Shown in pieces: positions 25,403 to 35,001 of a stretch of 64,000 bases of DNA. The notes below the pieces were generated by a model. The model did not search any database, was not told the DNA's origin, and was given only the letters and a program-made list of their open reading frames with translations. Each line of letters begins with the position of its first letter. The first letter of the stretch is position 1. A program made the translations under genes and the position numbers. The stretch is from the NCBI GenBank assembly GCA_947498775.1, contig CANMLL010000011.1, forward strand, positions 62,001 to 126,000, given 5' to 3'. This DNA comes from an uncultured Aquimarina sp. GTDB taxonomy: Bacteria > Bacteroidota > Bacteroidia > Flavobacteriales > Flavobacteriaceae.

Positions 25403-27604
25403 TTATTCCATGATTACAAAATTAGACCTTCTGTTTTTTTGGTATTCTTCTTCATCACAATCCTGACCATCTAAACAATCATTAACAGGTCGGGTTTCGC
25501 CAAAACCTACATACGATAAGATTCTGTTTTCAGAAATATTTTTACTCACCAAATAATTGTAAATAGACGCTGCTCTTTTTTGAGAAAGATCAAGGTTGTA
25601 ATCGTGATTTCCGCGGCTATCCGAATGGGTTTCAATTTTGATAACCATATCTGGATACTCTTCAGTCATCACGTCTACAATTCTATTTAATTCAGTTTCT
25701 GCTCGTGGCGTTATATCCCATTTATCAAAATCAAAATAGATTTCATTCAGATCGATAAGATCATTTATTGTTTTGCTTAATTTAAAATCAGATTTTAAAA
25801 AAGATTCAGGCGGTTTGTTTGATTTTACAATATCCTCGGGCATCATACCACCACTCTCAGTGTTATTAGATCTTCTTGTTCTGTCAAAATCCCCTGGGTC
25901 TACTTGGGCAATGCTGCTCTCTAATTTCTTTTTTGGTATGGTAACCAGACTACTTGCATTAGGACAATTTAATTCGCTAATATCGATAGCCAACTTAAAT
26001 TGATAAAAATCAGGTAAATCACATTTGTTGATGTGATTATATCCTTTAGAGTATTTGATAGTTTCATTTAAAGAGCCGTTGAACTCTGCCGTAACAGGTT
26101 GATCAACTACCATTATATCATCAATAGTTTCAATGGATTCACAACTAGTATCTACAATGACATTATAGCTTATTTTTATCGATTCGCTATCCGTTTTAAC
26201 CATTTTGTTTGGGATGCTAAAACTTAATGTTCTTGATGCGGTATCAAATTTCGTTTTTATCTTCTTTGAAGGAAGTTGCAATGATTTTTCTGAAAAAATA
26301 ACATTTTTTGGAAGGATATCCTTTACAATGGTATTTTTTGCATCATCATTTCCATCGTTATAAATAGTTAAGTTATAGCTTATTTCTTGTTTAGGGGATA
26401 GAACATCATCGGGATGAACATAACTATTATCGGCATATTTTGACCTTTTGATAATATGAATTGCAGGTTCATATATATCTACACTAAAAGCTACTGCCAT
26501 TACAGAATACCCATCATTATCTGTGGATAATCTAAACTTTGCTTCGGTTTGATTGTTACCTATAATGCTATTTCTTATGTTTTTGATGTCAAATAAGTCG
26601 GCATCATACCCCAAAGTATTTTGACTTGCAGGAACACGTGTTTTTACATTTCTGCCATTTTCAGTAATATTGGCATTAAAGAAATTATTCATTGGATTAG
26701 TGCCATCTGCTAGACTTTTATATTTGTTTGTCTCATTTGATATAACCTGAAAACGATCTCCTCTGATTCCCTTATCCCCTTCAAAGGCAATAACACCTAT
26801 TTTACCATGAACAGGTCCATTAGGAATTGTTTGGAAATTATCAAACGAAAAAGCTACAGGCTTGGCTTTTGAGTCAATATTCACAAAACCATCATATACA
26901 TAAAATCGTTTTCTGGGCTTTGTGTCATCTTCATAAATCACGACCATAGTCCAACCTCCGGTAAGACCATTGCCCAAGGTAGGGTCATTATTGATCTCGG
27001 ATGTTGTTGCCGGAATATTGGCCAAGGTATACGTGCCTATTGGGTTTTCTAAATTTAAAACTTCTTTGGTAATGTTTTTATAACATGAATATTGTTTAAA
27101 CAAAGCTTTTTCGTCATTATAATAATCATGAATTATTTCACCACCAGTGATGGTAGTATACGATTGATGCCCCGGATATTTAATTTTAATTGAAGTAATA
27201 TCATGCTCACGATTTTCATCGGCATAGGCTGCGGTCCAATACAGACCAACATGCTTGATAGAATTACATTCAGAAGTGATATTGAGATCTGCACTACTAG
27301 AATTAAAGGTAGTTGGATCATTGTCAATATCAATAAATCCCATTTGGAATTGATTGTTTAACCCACCATCATTATAGCTCTTATTAGGATCAAAAACTCC
27401 AGAACCATCATCATTACTTACTTTTCCTAAAATAGTGTTGGATACAAATTTGAAATCACCCTTAAAAGTAAACTCGGTTCGTTTCTTTAACGGTACTTCT
27501 ACCTGACTATATGTATTTGAAGAACAAAGAACATATAAAAGGATAAGTAGGTATATGGCTTGAAATCGAATTGGATTTCTTTTTTTAATAATGTCTATTT
27601 CCAC
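25403..27604 (-). CDS. Large surface protein with DUF11-like and OmpA domains
   Basis: This 733-residue protein starts at GTG 27604 and has a hydrophobic signal (residues 14-33, ending TYSQ). The N-terminal 370 residues form a beta-rich domain with GLYWTAAYADE, LTGGWTMVVIYED and GDRFQVI segments. A DUF11-type repeat follows (about 385-490, with SPKQEISYNLTIYNDGNDDA and IVKDILPKNV), and the C-terminus (620-733) is an OmpA domain (THSDSRGNHDYNLDLSQKRA, YVGFGETRP, KNRRSNFVI). DUF11-OmpA proteins in Bacteroidota are probably wall-anchored outer-surface proteins. It has no PorP/SprF partner here, unlike the triad at 11346. Confidence 0.87.
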   Translation of the reverse strand: MEIDIIKKRNPIRFQAIYLLILLYVLCSSNTYSQVEVPLKKRTEFTFKGDFKFVSNTILGKVSNDDGSGVFDPNKSYNDGGLNNQFQMGFIDIDNDPTTFNSSSADLNITSECNSIKHVGLYWTAAYADENREHDITSIKIKYPGHQSYTTITGGEIIHDYYNDEKALFKQYSCYKNITKEVLNLENPIGTYTLANIPATTSEINNDPTLGNGLTGGWTMVVIYEDDTKPRKRFYVYDGFVNIDSKAKPVAFSFDNFQTIPNGPVHGKIGVIAFEGDKGIRGDRFQVISNETNKYKSLADGTNPMNNFFNANITENGRNVKTRVPASQNTLGYDADLFDIKNIRNSIIGNNQTEAKFRLSTDNDGYSVMAVAFSVDIYEPAIHIIKRSKYADNSYVHPDDVLSPKQEISYNLTIYNDGNDDAKNTIVKDILPKNVIFSEKSLQLPSKKIKTKFDTASRTLSFSIPNKMVKTDSESIKISYNVIVDTSCESIETIDDIMVVDQPVTAEFNGSLNETIKYSKGYNHINKCDLPDFYQFKLAIDISELNCPNASSLVTIPKKKLESSIAQVDPGDFDRTRRSNNTESGGMMPEDIVKSNKPPESFLKSDFKLSKTINDLIDLNEIYFDFDKWDITPRAETELNRIVDVMTEEYPDMVIKIETHSDSRGNHDYNLDLSQKRAASIYNYLVSKNISENRILSYVGFGETRPVNDCLDGQDCDEEEYQKNRRSNFVIME

Positions 27605-27988
27605 TTCTTGTCTTTTTTAACCCTAATAGTTATGATAGATTTGTGATCATAAATGTCGCTGGGGAAACATCATGATTTAAGGGAAAACCGTAGTGTAAAT
27701 TTAGATTTTAACATTTGATTTTTTAAGAAAAAACATAGTTTTTCGATGAAAAGATGTATTTTATCGACGAAAATCAAAACTGTATCACCTTCATTTTCAT
27801 TAAATTATCGATAAAACCAACTATTATAATTGCTAAATCTTAACACAAATTTTTGGCTCAATTATATGTGTTTTGTTATTTTATTTTAATTAAAAATCAT
27901 TTTTATAATTTAAATATTTAGAATTTTAAAAGCTAATGCTTAAACTTGTATTATATAACATCATTTCACAAAAAATAGTATCATATTC
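27605..27988. other. Intergenic region with divergent promoters
   Basis: These 384 bp of very AT-rich DNA lie between the divergent OmpA-type gene and sixA. I see related strings TTTTCGATGAAAA and TATTTTATCGACGAAAA around 27735-27770 and ATTATCGATAAAAC near 27805, which share a TCGA core and could form a protein-binding cluster. No ORF or RNA gene is supported. Confidence 0.5.
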
Positions 27989-28474
27989 ATGAAAACTTTA
28001 TACATGATCAGACATGCCAAATCATCATGGGAATTTGATGTGTCTGATGAAAAAAGACCACTCAATCAAAGAGGGTTAAGTGATGCTGATTTGGTAGGTA
28101 AAGAGCTTAAAACAGTAATAAAATCAATAGATAGGGTACTAAGTAGCCCCGCAGAAAGGGCGTATTCAACTGCCAAAATCGTTTTAAGTCATTTGGATAT
28201 TCCGGAGAGTTTATTTGGTTTAGAATCAAGGCTTTATGATTTTGGAGGTAATCAAGTCATCGAAGTAATAAAGAATTGTGGTGATGAAATTAATACTTTG
28301 ATGATTTTTGGACACAATCATGCATTTACTTCGATTGCTAATCTTTATGGAAATGAAAACATAGAAAATGTTCCTACTGCAGGAGTTGTGGTTATACAAT
28401 TTGACGTAAAAAAATGGAAAAACATTAACGTAGGAAAAACCTTATTAAAAATTTACCCTAAATCGTTACGATAA
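27989..28474 (+). CDS. SixA-type histidine phosphatase
   Basis: This 161-residue member of the histidine phosphatase (phosphoglycerate mutase-like) superfamily opens with the catalytic MIRHAKSSWEF (RHA motif, residues 7-9) and has VLSSPAERAYSTAKIV and the second His in FGHNHAFTSIANLY. SixA in E. coli dephosphorylates histidine-phosphotransfer proteins. Here the gene overlaps ppk1 by 1 bp (TAATG), so the phosphatase is coupled to polyphosphate metabolism and its substrate may differ. Confidence 0.88.
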   Translation: MKTLYMIRHAKSSWEFDVSDEKRPLNQRGLSDADLVGKELKTVIKSIDRVLSSPAERAYSTAKIVLSHLDIPESLFGLESRLYDFGGNQVIEVIKNCGDEINTLMIFGHNHAFTSIANLYGNENIENVPTAGVVVIQFDVKKWKNINVGKTLLKIYPKSLR

Positions 28475-30582
28475 TGATAGAAATCAGTACTAATCAATAT
28501 ATTAACAGAGAATTAAGCTGGTTACAGTTTAATGCCAGAGTACTTCAAGAGGCTGCTGATGATACCGTACCATTATTAGAAAGATTAAGATTTATTGGTA
28601 TATTTTCGAACAACTTGGACGAGTTTTTTAAGGTAAGATACGCTACAATCAAAAGAATTGATCTTGCAGGTAAAGATGGTAAAAATGTACTTAAGGGTAC
28701 TACTGCCGGTGATTTGTTAGAAAAAATCACCAAGATTGTAATTAAACAACAGGCAGAAAGTCTTAAAACCATTGATATCATTGGAAAGAAGCTTAAAGAT
28801 CATAATATTTTTATCATCGATGAAAATGATGTCACACCAGATCAGGATGCCTTTATTCGTAATTACTTCATTACCAAAGTTAGCCCTGCGCTAGTAACTT
28901 ATATCCTAAACGATCTGGATCAATTTCCTCATTTGAAAGATAGTGTTGCCTACTTGGCAGTAAAACTTGTTCTTAAAGAGAAAATCCCTAAAGAAGGTAG
29001 GATATCTAAAATATTACAACAAACCACCAAGGAACTAATATATGCGTTGATAGAAATACCAAAAGATACGGATCGATTTGTTGTGCTTCCAGAAAAGGAT
29101 GGAAAACAATTTATTATTATTCTGGATGACTTGATTCGATATTGTATGCATATCAATTTTAGTATTTTTGATTATGTAAAAGCATCGGCACATATGATTA
29201 AGATCACAAGGGATGCACAATTAGATTTTGACAATGATCTTAGTAAAAGTTTTATTCAAAAAATATCCAGTAGTGTAAAATCTCGTAGAGATGGAGAGCC
29301 GGTAAGGTTTGTCTATGATGAAACCATTGAAAAAGACACCTTGGATTTCTTGATGGAAAAGATGGATGTAGATAGTACTGATAGTATTATCCCGGGGGGT
29401 AAATACCATAATCGAAGGGATTATATGAATTTTCCTGATTTAGGTAATAATAAAGATCTGGTGTATCAACAAATCACCCCTTTGGCAATACCAGGACTTG
29501 TTTTACAAGGAAGTCTCTTGGATAAAATTGCAAAAAAAGATTTTCTGCAATATACACCTTACCATACGTTTTCATATACAGTTAAATTTCTGAGAGAATC
29601 GGCAATTGATCCAAAAGTGAAAAGTATTAAGATCACCATTTATAGGTTGGCTTCTATTTCTCATATTGCCAGTTCTCTTATTAATGCTGCAAAAAACGGA
29701 AAGAAGGTTACCGTACAGATCGAAATACAAGCACGTTTTGACGAGGCGGCCAATATACGATATGCAGAACAAATGCAGAGAGAAGGAGTAAATCTTATTT
29801 TTGGAGTACCTGGATTAAAAGTACATTGTAAGGCCTGTATTATAGAACGAGAAGAAAAAGGAAAGCTAAAAAGATATGGATTTATAAGTACAGGTAATTT
29901 TAATGAATCTACCGCCAAAATATATACCGACTATACGTTGTTTACCACAAATGAGGCAATTCTGAAAGAAACAAACAAGGTTTTTAAGTTTTTTGAAATA
30001 AACTACAAGATAAATCGCTATAAGCATCTATTGGTTTCTCCGCATTACACGAGATCTTCATTGGTAAAACTAATAGATAAAGAAATAAAGAATAGTAAGT
30101 TCGGGATACCAGGAAGAATTCGCTTAAAGATAAATAGCCTTAGTGATTATGATATGATTGATAAATTGTATGAAGCGAGTAGATCGGGAGTGAAAATTGA
30201 TCTAATCGTAAGAGGGATTTGCTGTTTGATACCTGGTATTCCGGGGATGAGTGAAAATATAAGAGCAATAAGTGTAGTGGATAAGTTTTTGGAGCACCCT
30301 AGGTTATTTATTTTTGAGAATGGGGGAGATCCAAAAGTTTACATTTCATCTGCAGATTGGATGACCCGAAACTTGGATAGAAGAGTAGAGATTTCTTGTC
30401 CTATATACGATAAAGATATTAAGTTAGAATTAATAGATACTTTTGATATTTGTTGGAATGATAATGTTAAAGCACGCAGACTTTCTAAAGATCAGGATAA
30501 TGCTTACATTAGAAACGATAAAGAAAAACTAAGATCACAAGTTGCTACTTATGACTATTATTTAAAGAAACTAGGAAATTAA
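28474..30582 (+). CDS. ppk1: Polyphosphate kinase 1
   Basis: This 702-residue enzyme polymerises phosphate from ATP. It has the N-terminal helical domain (INRELSWLQFNARVLQEA), the head domain, and two phospholipase D-like catalytic domains. The phosphohistidine site is in VPGLKVHCKACIIER (about 445-455), followed by FISTGNFNESTAKIYTDY and the C-terminal SADWMTRNLDRRVEISCPI. Length is normal. It is coupled to sixA upstream and followed within 5 bp by ppx, so synthesis and degradation of polyphosphate are encoded together. Confidence 0.96.
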   Translation: MIEISTNQYINRELSWLQFNARVLQEAADDTVPLLERLRFIGIFSNNLDEFFKVRYATIKRIDLAGKDGKNVLKGTTAGDLLEKITKIVIKQQAESLKTIDIIGKKLKDHNIFIIDENDVTPDQDAFIRNYFITKVSPALVTYILNDLDQFPHLKDSVAYLAVKLVLKEKIPKEGRISKILQQTTKELIYALIEIPKDTDRFVVLPEKDGKQFIIILDDLIRYCMHINFSIFDYVKASAHMIKITRDAQLDFDNDLSKSFIQKISSSVKSRRDGEPVRFVYDETIEKDTLDFLMEKMDVDSTDSIIPGGKYHNRRDYMNFPDLGNNKDLVYQQITPLAIPGLVLQGSLLDKIAKKDFLQYTPYHTFSYTVKFLRESAIDPKVKSIKITIYRLASISHIASSLINAAKNGKKVTVQIEIQARFDEAANIRYAEQMQREGVNLIFGVPGLKVHCKACIIEREEKGKLKRYGFISTGNFNESTAKIYTDYTLFTTNEAILKETNKVFKFFEINYKINRYKHLLVSPHYTRSSLVKLIDKEIKNSKFGIPGRIRLKINSLSDYDMIDKLYEASRSGVKIDLIVRGICCLIPGIPGMSENIRAISVVDKFLEHPRLFIFENGGDPKVYISSADWMTRNLDRRVEISCPIYDKDIKLELIDTFDICWNDNVKARRLSKDQDNAYIRNDKEKLRSQVATYDYYLKKLGN

Positions 30583-30587
30583 ATATT

Positions 30588-31487
30588 TTGTTGACTATAG
30601 AAAAATATGGAGCCATTGATATTGGCTCCAACGCCGTAAGATTATTAATAAGTAGTATCCATGAGGAAGAAGGACAGACAACTAGATTTAAAAAAACTAG
30701 CCTTGTTCGAGTACCTATACGTTTAGGTGCTGATGTTTTTAAGACCAAAAGAGTTTCTGAAGAGAATATTATTAGAATGATTGATGCTATGCAAGCATAT
30801 CAACTTTTAATGAAAACCCATAAAGTCGTTAAATATAAAGCTTGTGCTACCTCTGCAATGCGAGAGGCAGAGAACGGTGAAGAGGTAGTTGAACTTATCA
30901 AAGAAAAAACCGGAATTCAAATTGATATTATTGGCGGAAAAGACGAGGCAGCTATTATCGCAATGACCGACCTTAACAATCTAATTAATACTGATGCAAC
31001 TTATTTATATGTTGATGTGGGTGGAGGAAGTACAGAGTTTACGCTATATCATAACGGAAACGTGATTACTTCACGATCATTTAAATTAGGAACCGTAAGA
31101 CTTCTAAACAAATTGATTTCAGATGATATATGGAATGAAGTAGAACAATGGATTAAAAAAAACACGCAAGAGTATCCAAGAGTTTCGCTAATCGGATCCG
31201 GAGGGAATATCAATAACATTTTTAAAAATAGTGGAAAAAGCCCAGGAAAGCCATTGTCTTTTTTATACTTGAGTTCGTATTACAAATTATTAAATTCATT
31301 AACGTACGAAGAAAGAATTTGGCAGCTTAACTTAAATCAAGATCGGGCAGATGTAATTATTCCTGCAGCACGTATTTATCTATCCGCTATGAAATGGAGT
31401 GGAGCCAAAGATATTTATGTGCCAAAGATCGGATTGTCAGATGGGATTATTAAATCATTATATAATGAGAAACTTAATAATTGTTAG
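30588..31487 (+). CDS. ppx: Exopolyphosphatase / GppA-type phosphatase
   Basis: This 299-residue member of the Ppx/GppA actin-like ATPase superfamily has the phosphate-1 motif YGAIDIGSNAVRLLIS at the start, ATSAMREAENGEEVV, the phosphate-2 motif YLYVDVGGGSTEFTL (about 140-154), and ASRSFKLGTVRL-like and GSGGNINNIF segments. It is the short single-module form. Two adjacent TTG codons at 30588 and 30591 are the only plausible starts. It forms an operon with ppk1 and should degrade polyphosphate or pppGpp. Confidence 0.93.
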   Translation: MLTIEKYGAIDIGSNAVRLLISSIHEEEGQTTRFKKTSLVRVPIRLGADVFKTKRVSEENIIRMIDAMQAYQLLMKTHKVVKYKACATSAMREAENGEEVVELIKEKTGIQIDIIGGKDEAAIIAMTDLNNLINTDATYLYVDVGGGSTEFTLYHNGNVITSRSFKLGTVRLLNKLISDDIWNEVEQWIKKNTQEYPRVSLIGSGGNINNIFKNSGKSPGKPLSFLYLSSYYKLLNSLTYEERIWQLNLNQDRADVIIPAARIYLSAMKWSGAKDIYVPKIGLSDGIIKSLYNEKLNNC

Positions 31488-31569
31488 TAAGTTTCATAAA
31501 ATCAGTATATTTATACACAAAAATTACCCTCAAATTGTTTAAGCCAGAAATTAACCTAAATGTAATACT

Positions 31570-32130
31570 ATGAAAAAAAAAATACTAACTACTAATTTTC
31601 TTTTAATTTTTGTAACCCTTTTTGCGCAAGCTCAAGAGGCTTCTTATGGCGTAAGACTTGGCGCCAATCTTAGTTCTATTAGCTCAGACGATATCGCAGA
31701 TGATCTGGAGGATAGCAGATTTGGAATTGTGGCAGGATTCTTGGCAGAGTTTCCAGTTACAGAAAAAGTAAGTATACAACCAGAATTTCAGTATTCTGCA
31801 CAAGGAAATGATGACGAATCCCTGCAGGTAGATTATTTGCAATTACCTGTTTTTCTTAAGTATAACTTTACGAATAGGTTTAATATTCATATTGGGCCAC
31901 AGGTTGGACTTAAAATATGGGAATGGGAGCAAGATGGTGTAGTAGAAGCAGATTTTAATACATTAGATTTTGCAGCGGTCGCCGGAATAGGAGTAAATCT
32001 TACCGAAAACTTCTTTGCAGATTTACGCTATGGTTTTGGTCTTTCGAATATAATTGATGACGAAAATATCCCAGGTGACTTTGAAGGTAATAGTAGAAAT
32101 ATTCAACTTTCTTTTGGATATAAGCTCTAA
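31570..32130 (+). CDS. Outer-membrane beta-barrel protein (PorT-like class)
   Basis: This 186-residue protein has a signal peptide (ending LFAQAQ near 22) and then a small beta barrel: YGVRLGANLSSIS, FGIVAGFLAEFPV, VSIQPEFQYSAQG, LQLPVFLKYNFTNRFNIHIGPQVG, and the terminal ending NIQLSFGYKL with aromatic or hydrophobic last residues. This is the outer membrane protein beta-barrel family common in Bacteroidota. No specific function can be assigned. Confidence 0.85.
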   Translation: MKKKILTTNFLLIFVTLFAQAQEASYGVRLGANLSSISSDDIADDLEDSRFGIVAGFLAEFPVTEKVSIQPEFQYSAQGNDDESLQVDYLQLPVFLKYNFTNRFNIHIGPQVGLKIWEWEQDGVVEADFNTLDFAAVAGIGVNLTENFFADLRYGFGLSNIIDDENIPGDFEGNSRNIQLSFGYKL

Positions 32131-32150
32131 TCAAACAACTTAAAAACATT

Positions 32151-32183
32151 AACAAAAACTCACCTAATTGGTGGGTTTTTGTT
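32151..32183. terminator. Bidirectional intrinsic terminator
   Basis: A stem of 14 pairs with one T-G wobble joins 32151-32164 (AACAAAAACTCACC) and 32170-32183 (GGTGGGTTTTTGTT) around a TAATT loop. It separates the convergent barrel gene and miaE. Confidence 0.88.
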
Positions 32184-32765
32184 TTACCCGTGTATAGTTT
32201 CTTTATTCCCTAAATTTTTCATGATATCTGCTTCATAAGTAAGTAAATCTTGCCATTTTTGATCTACATCTTTACGATCACCATACTGACGAGCAAAACC
32301 AAGAAACATGGTATAATGATTCGCTTCACTAACCATAAGATCGTTATAAAACTTTGATAATTCCTGATCTTCTAACTCTTCCGATAGTAATTTAAAACGT
32401 TCACAGCTTCTGGCTTCAATTAAAGCAGCATATAGCAAACGATGCACGAGTTGTGTGGTTCTGCTTCCACCTTTTGGAAAGAAAGTAACCAATTGTATCA
32501 CATATTCATCTTTACGATCTCTGCCCAAAACCCATCCACGTTCCAGAATTTTATCATGCACCATTTTAAAATGACTAATTTCTTCTTTCACCAGTTTAGT
32601 CATTTCCTGTACAAGTTCTGTGTATTCAGGAAAACTTACTATAAGAGATATTGCCGTAGAGGTCGCCTTTTGCTCGCAATATGCATGATCTGTAAGGATT
32701 TCTTCAATATTTTTTTCGACGATATTAACCCATCTAGGGTCTGTTGGAAGTTTTAAACCAAGCAT
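32184..32765 (-). CDS. miaE: tRNA-(ms2io6A37) hydroxylase, functional copy
   Basis: This 193-residue non-haem diiron ferritin-like protein hydroxylates the isopentenyl group of modified A37 in tRNA. Diiron ligands are visible as E and ExxH motifs: EISHFKMVH near 84-92, EARSCERFKLL near 134-144, and SEANHYTMFLGFARQYG near 165-180. Length is normal and the frame intact. A decayed paralog lies at 42139-43296. The Met start is clear, with MLGLKLPTDPRW conserved in the pseudogene. Confidence 0.93.
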   Translation of the reverse strand: MLGLKLPTDPRWVNIVEKNIEEILTDHAYCEQKATSTAISLIVSFPEYTELVQEMTKLVKEEISHFKMVHDKILERGWVLGRDRKDEYVIQLVTFFPKGGSRTTQLVHRLLYAALIEARSCERFKLLSEELEDQELSKFYNDLMVSEANHYTMFLGFARQYGDRKDVDQKWQDLLTYEADIMKNLGNKETIHG

Positions 32766-32896
32766 CTGGTATTTGTTATTAATAGAGACAATAATTTTTC
32801 ACAAAGGTATTATAATATTACCACACCTATAGAATTCAACAGCATAGATTGTAGGGGCTTAAAAACCTAGGTAGGTCGATTTTGAGTGTTTTTTGA

Positions 32897-34708
32897 TTAG
32901 ATATCTAAATCAAAACTAGAACGTAGCTTATCAATAAGAGGATTTTTTTCCTTTAACTTTTCGTATTTATCTTGTGGAGTAAAGGCATATTTTTTTGAAG
33001 CTTCTTCGTTTACCGTTATAACGAGCTCTACACTATAATTATTTAATTTTTTGTAGATAAACTGAAACAATCCAGGAAGAGCGCTTTCAAGATCAACTTT
33101 CATTGATTGATTAGGTAATTCAAGATGAATTTTATCCTCTTTTAGTACAGGGATATTCATCGCAAACATTGATCCAAGGATTAATTCTCCTTTTTTATCT
33201 TGTATTTTGCCATATTCGATCCAGGCAGATTGCATTTCAGACTCTGTAAACTCTTCTGTAGGAAGATTTTTTGGATCTACAATGTTATCTTCCTTTTTTT
33301 CTTCGTGCTCCTTTTTCTTTTTGATGCTTTTTAGCGACAATCCCGAAGTTTTACGCTCTCTATTGATTACAATAGGTTTTTGTTCTATGGCTACAGGAGC
33401 TTCAATTGAAGCAGTAGTACTTTTAGAAGCGATTTCTTGATCAACAGCAGAGGTGTTGATTAGCGTAGTTTCTATAGGTTCTTTTTTCTCCTCTTGTATT
33501 TTTTGCCCAGATACTTCTGGCAGAACCTCTTCTATTTTTTGGATGGCCTTTTCTTTGGCTTCTGGTGATATTTTAACGGCTTTGATTCCTTTTTCTTTGA
33601 AATAGGAAGGAGGGATTATGTAGGGTTGGTCATTTTTTTTTTCTCCGTCCGGAGTAATTAGAATAGAGGCAAGTTGCATTAAACACAATTCAACTAATAA
33701 TCTTTGATTTCGACTGGTTTTATATTTTAGGTCACAGTCATTGGCAAGTTCAATTCCTTTAATTAGAAAATCATGTGAAGCTTTTTGTGATTGCTCCATG
33801 TATTTGGCCTTAGTTTGTTCACCTACTTCCAGAAGATTTATCGTACCTGGGTTTTTACAAACCAATATATCTCTAAAATGAGATGCCAACCCAGAAATAT
33901 AATGATGTCCATCAAACCCTTGTGCCAGAATCTCGTTAAATTCTATAAGCAATTGCGGAATGTTATTTTCCAGAATTAGATCAGTACTCTTAAAATATGT
34001 TTCGTAGTCAAGAACATTAAGATTCTCAGTAACTGCTTGGCGAGTTAGATTTTTACCACTAAAACTTACCACACGATCAAAAATAGATAAGGCATCACGC
34101 ATTGCGCCATCTGCTTTTTGAGCTATGATTTGCAAAGCATCCTCATCGGCAGTTATACCTTCTTGAGCAGCAACCTGCATCAAATGGTTTTTAGCATCGG
34201 TAACGGTAATTCTCTTAAAATCAAAAATCTGACAACGGGATAGGATCGTTGGTATAATTTTATGCTTTTCGGTAGTCGCTAAAATAAAAATAGCATGCTT
34301 TGGAGGTTCTTCCAATGTTTTCAAGAAAGCATTAAAAGCCGCTTGCGAGAGCATATGTACCTCATCAATAATATATACCTTGTATTTTCCAACCTGCGGA
34401 GGTATACGTACTTGATCGATAAGGTTTCTTATATCATCTACTGAGTTGTTAGAAGCAGCATCCAGTTCAAAAATATTGAAAGCAAAATCTTCATCGGGAT
34501 GCTCATTTCCATCTTGATTGATGGTTTTTGCCAAAATCCGTGCACAAGAAGTCTTTCCAACCCCACGAGGTCCTGTGAATAGCAAAGCTTGCGCCAAATG
34601 ATTGTTTTCTATAGCATTAAGCAGCGTATTGGTAATAGCCTGCTGACCCACAACATCTTTAAATGTCTGAGGTCTGTATTTACGTGCTGATACTATAAAA
34701 TGTTCCAT
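32897..34708 (-). CDS. dnaX: DNA polymerase III subunit gamma/tau
   Basis: This 603-residue clamp-loader ATPase has Walker A GPRGVGKTSCAR (about 45-56), Walker B VYIIDEVHMLS (about 110-120), sensor 1 ILATTEKHKI and SRC (arginine finger) ILSRCQIFDF. Helical collar residues follow to about 370, then a charged linker and a C-terminal tau-like region (490-603). The four-cysteine zinc module usually found right after Walker A is absent: the stretch AKTINQDGNEHPDEDFAF carries no CxxC pair. I believe this is typical of Flavobacteriia. No slippery frameshift site for a separate gamma form was recognised. Confidence 0.94.
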   Translation of the reverse strand: MEHFIVSARKYRPQTFKDVVGQQAITNTLLNAIENNHLAQALLFTGPRGVGKTSCARILAKTINQDGNEHPDEDFAFNIFELDAASNNSVDDIRNLIDQVRIPPQVGKYKVYIIDEVHMLSQAAFNAFLKTLEEPPKHAIFILATTEKHKIIPTILSRCQIFDFKRITVTDAKNHLMQVAAQEGITADEDALQIIAQKADGAMRDALSIFDRVVSFSGKNLTRQAVTENLNVLDYETYFKSTDLILENNIPQLLIEFNEILAQGFDGHHYISGLASHFRDILVCKNPGTINLLEVGEQTKAKYMEQSQKASHDFLIKGIELANDCDLKYKTSRNQRLLVELCLMQLASILITPDGEKKNDQPYIIPPSYFKEKGIKAVKISPEAKEKAIQKIEEVLPEVSGQKIQEEKKEPIETTLINTSAVDQEIASKSTTASIEAPVAIEQKPIVINRERKTSGLSLKSIKKKKEHEEKKEDNIVDPKNLPTEEFTESEMQSAWIEYGKIQDKKGELILGSMFAMNIPVLKEDKIHLELPNQSMKVDLESALPGLFQFIYKKLNNYSVELVITVNEEASKKYAFTPQDKYEKLKEKNPLIDKLRSSFDLDI

Positions 34709-34780
34709 TAATACAAAGTTAAAAATTGAATCGAAATAGTGAATTCTGTTAAGTGGTTTTTATGCTGTAGTTATTAACAA

Positions 34781-34942
34781 TGAACTCATCTTGACTTTTT
34801 GTTTTTAACCGAAAATGAGCTAAAATTTAACCAAATGAGGCACTTTTTAAAAGTCATAGCAGCGCTACGGGTAAGAAAAGTAAAGAAATATGGGTGAATT
34901 TCAGTCATTTTTTACAAAATAGAAAAAGTCAAGATGAGTTCA
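34781..34942. mobile_element. MITE-like element, 162 bp, with 20-bp perfect terminal inverted repeats
   Basis: TGAACTCATCTTGACTTTTT at 34781-34800 is exactly inverted at 34923-34942. The 122-bp interior has no ORF. The flanks (AACAA left, ATATG right) do not show a clear target duplication. It lies between dnaX and rnpB. The sharp terminal match with a non-coding interior fits a non-autonomous transposon (MITE), whose parent IS is not in the window. Confidence 0.65.
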
Positions 34943-34988
34943 ATATGAATTATTTGTATAAAACCTTAAAAGGGTATACTTATTGTGC

Positions 34989-34996
34989 TATTTTTG
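34989..34996 (+). promoter_or_regulatory. -7 element of the rnpB promoter
   Basis: TATTTTTG matches TAnnTTTG exactly and lies six bases before the rnpB 5' end, where a -7 element should be. The -33 region is not a clear TTTG. Confidence 0.6.
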
Positions 34997-35001
34997 CATA
35001 A

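Noticed and set aside
30588-30593. Choice between two adjacent TTG starts for ppx
   Set aside because: The two codons differ by one residue, and sequence does not decide between them; the first is kept without significance.
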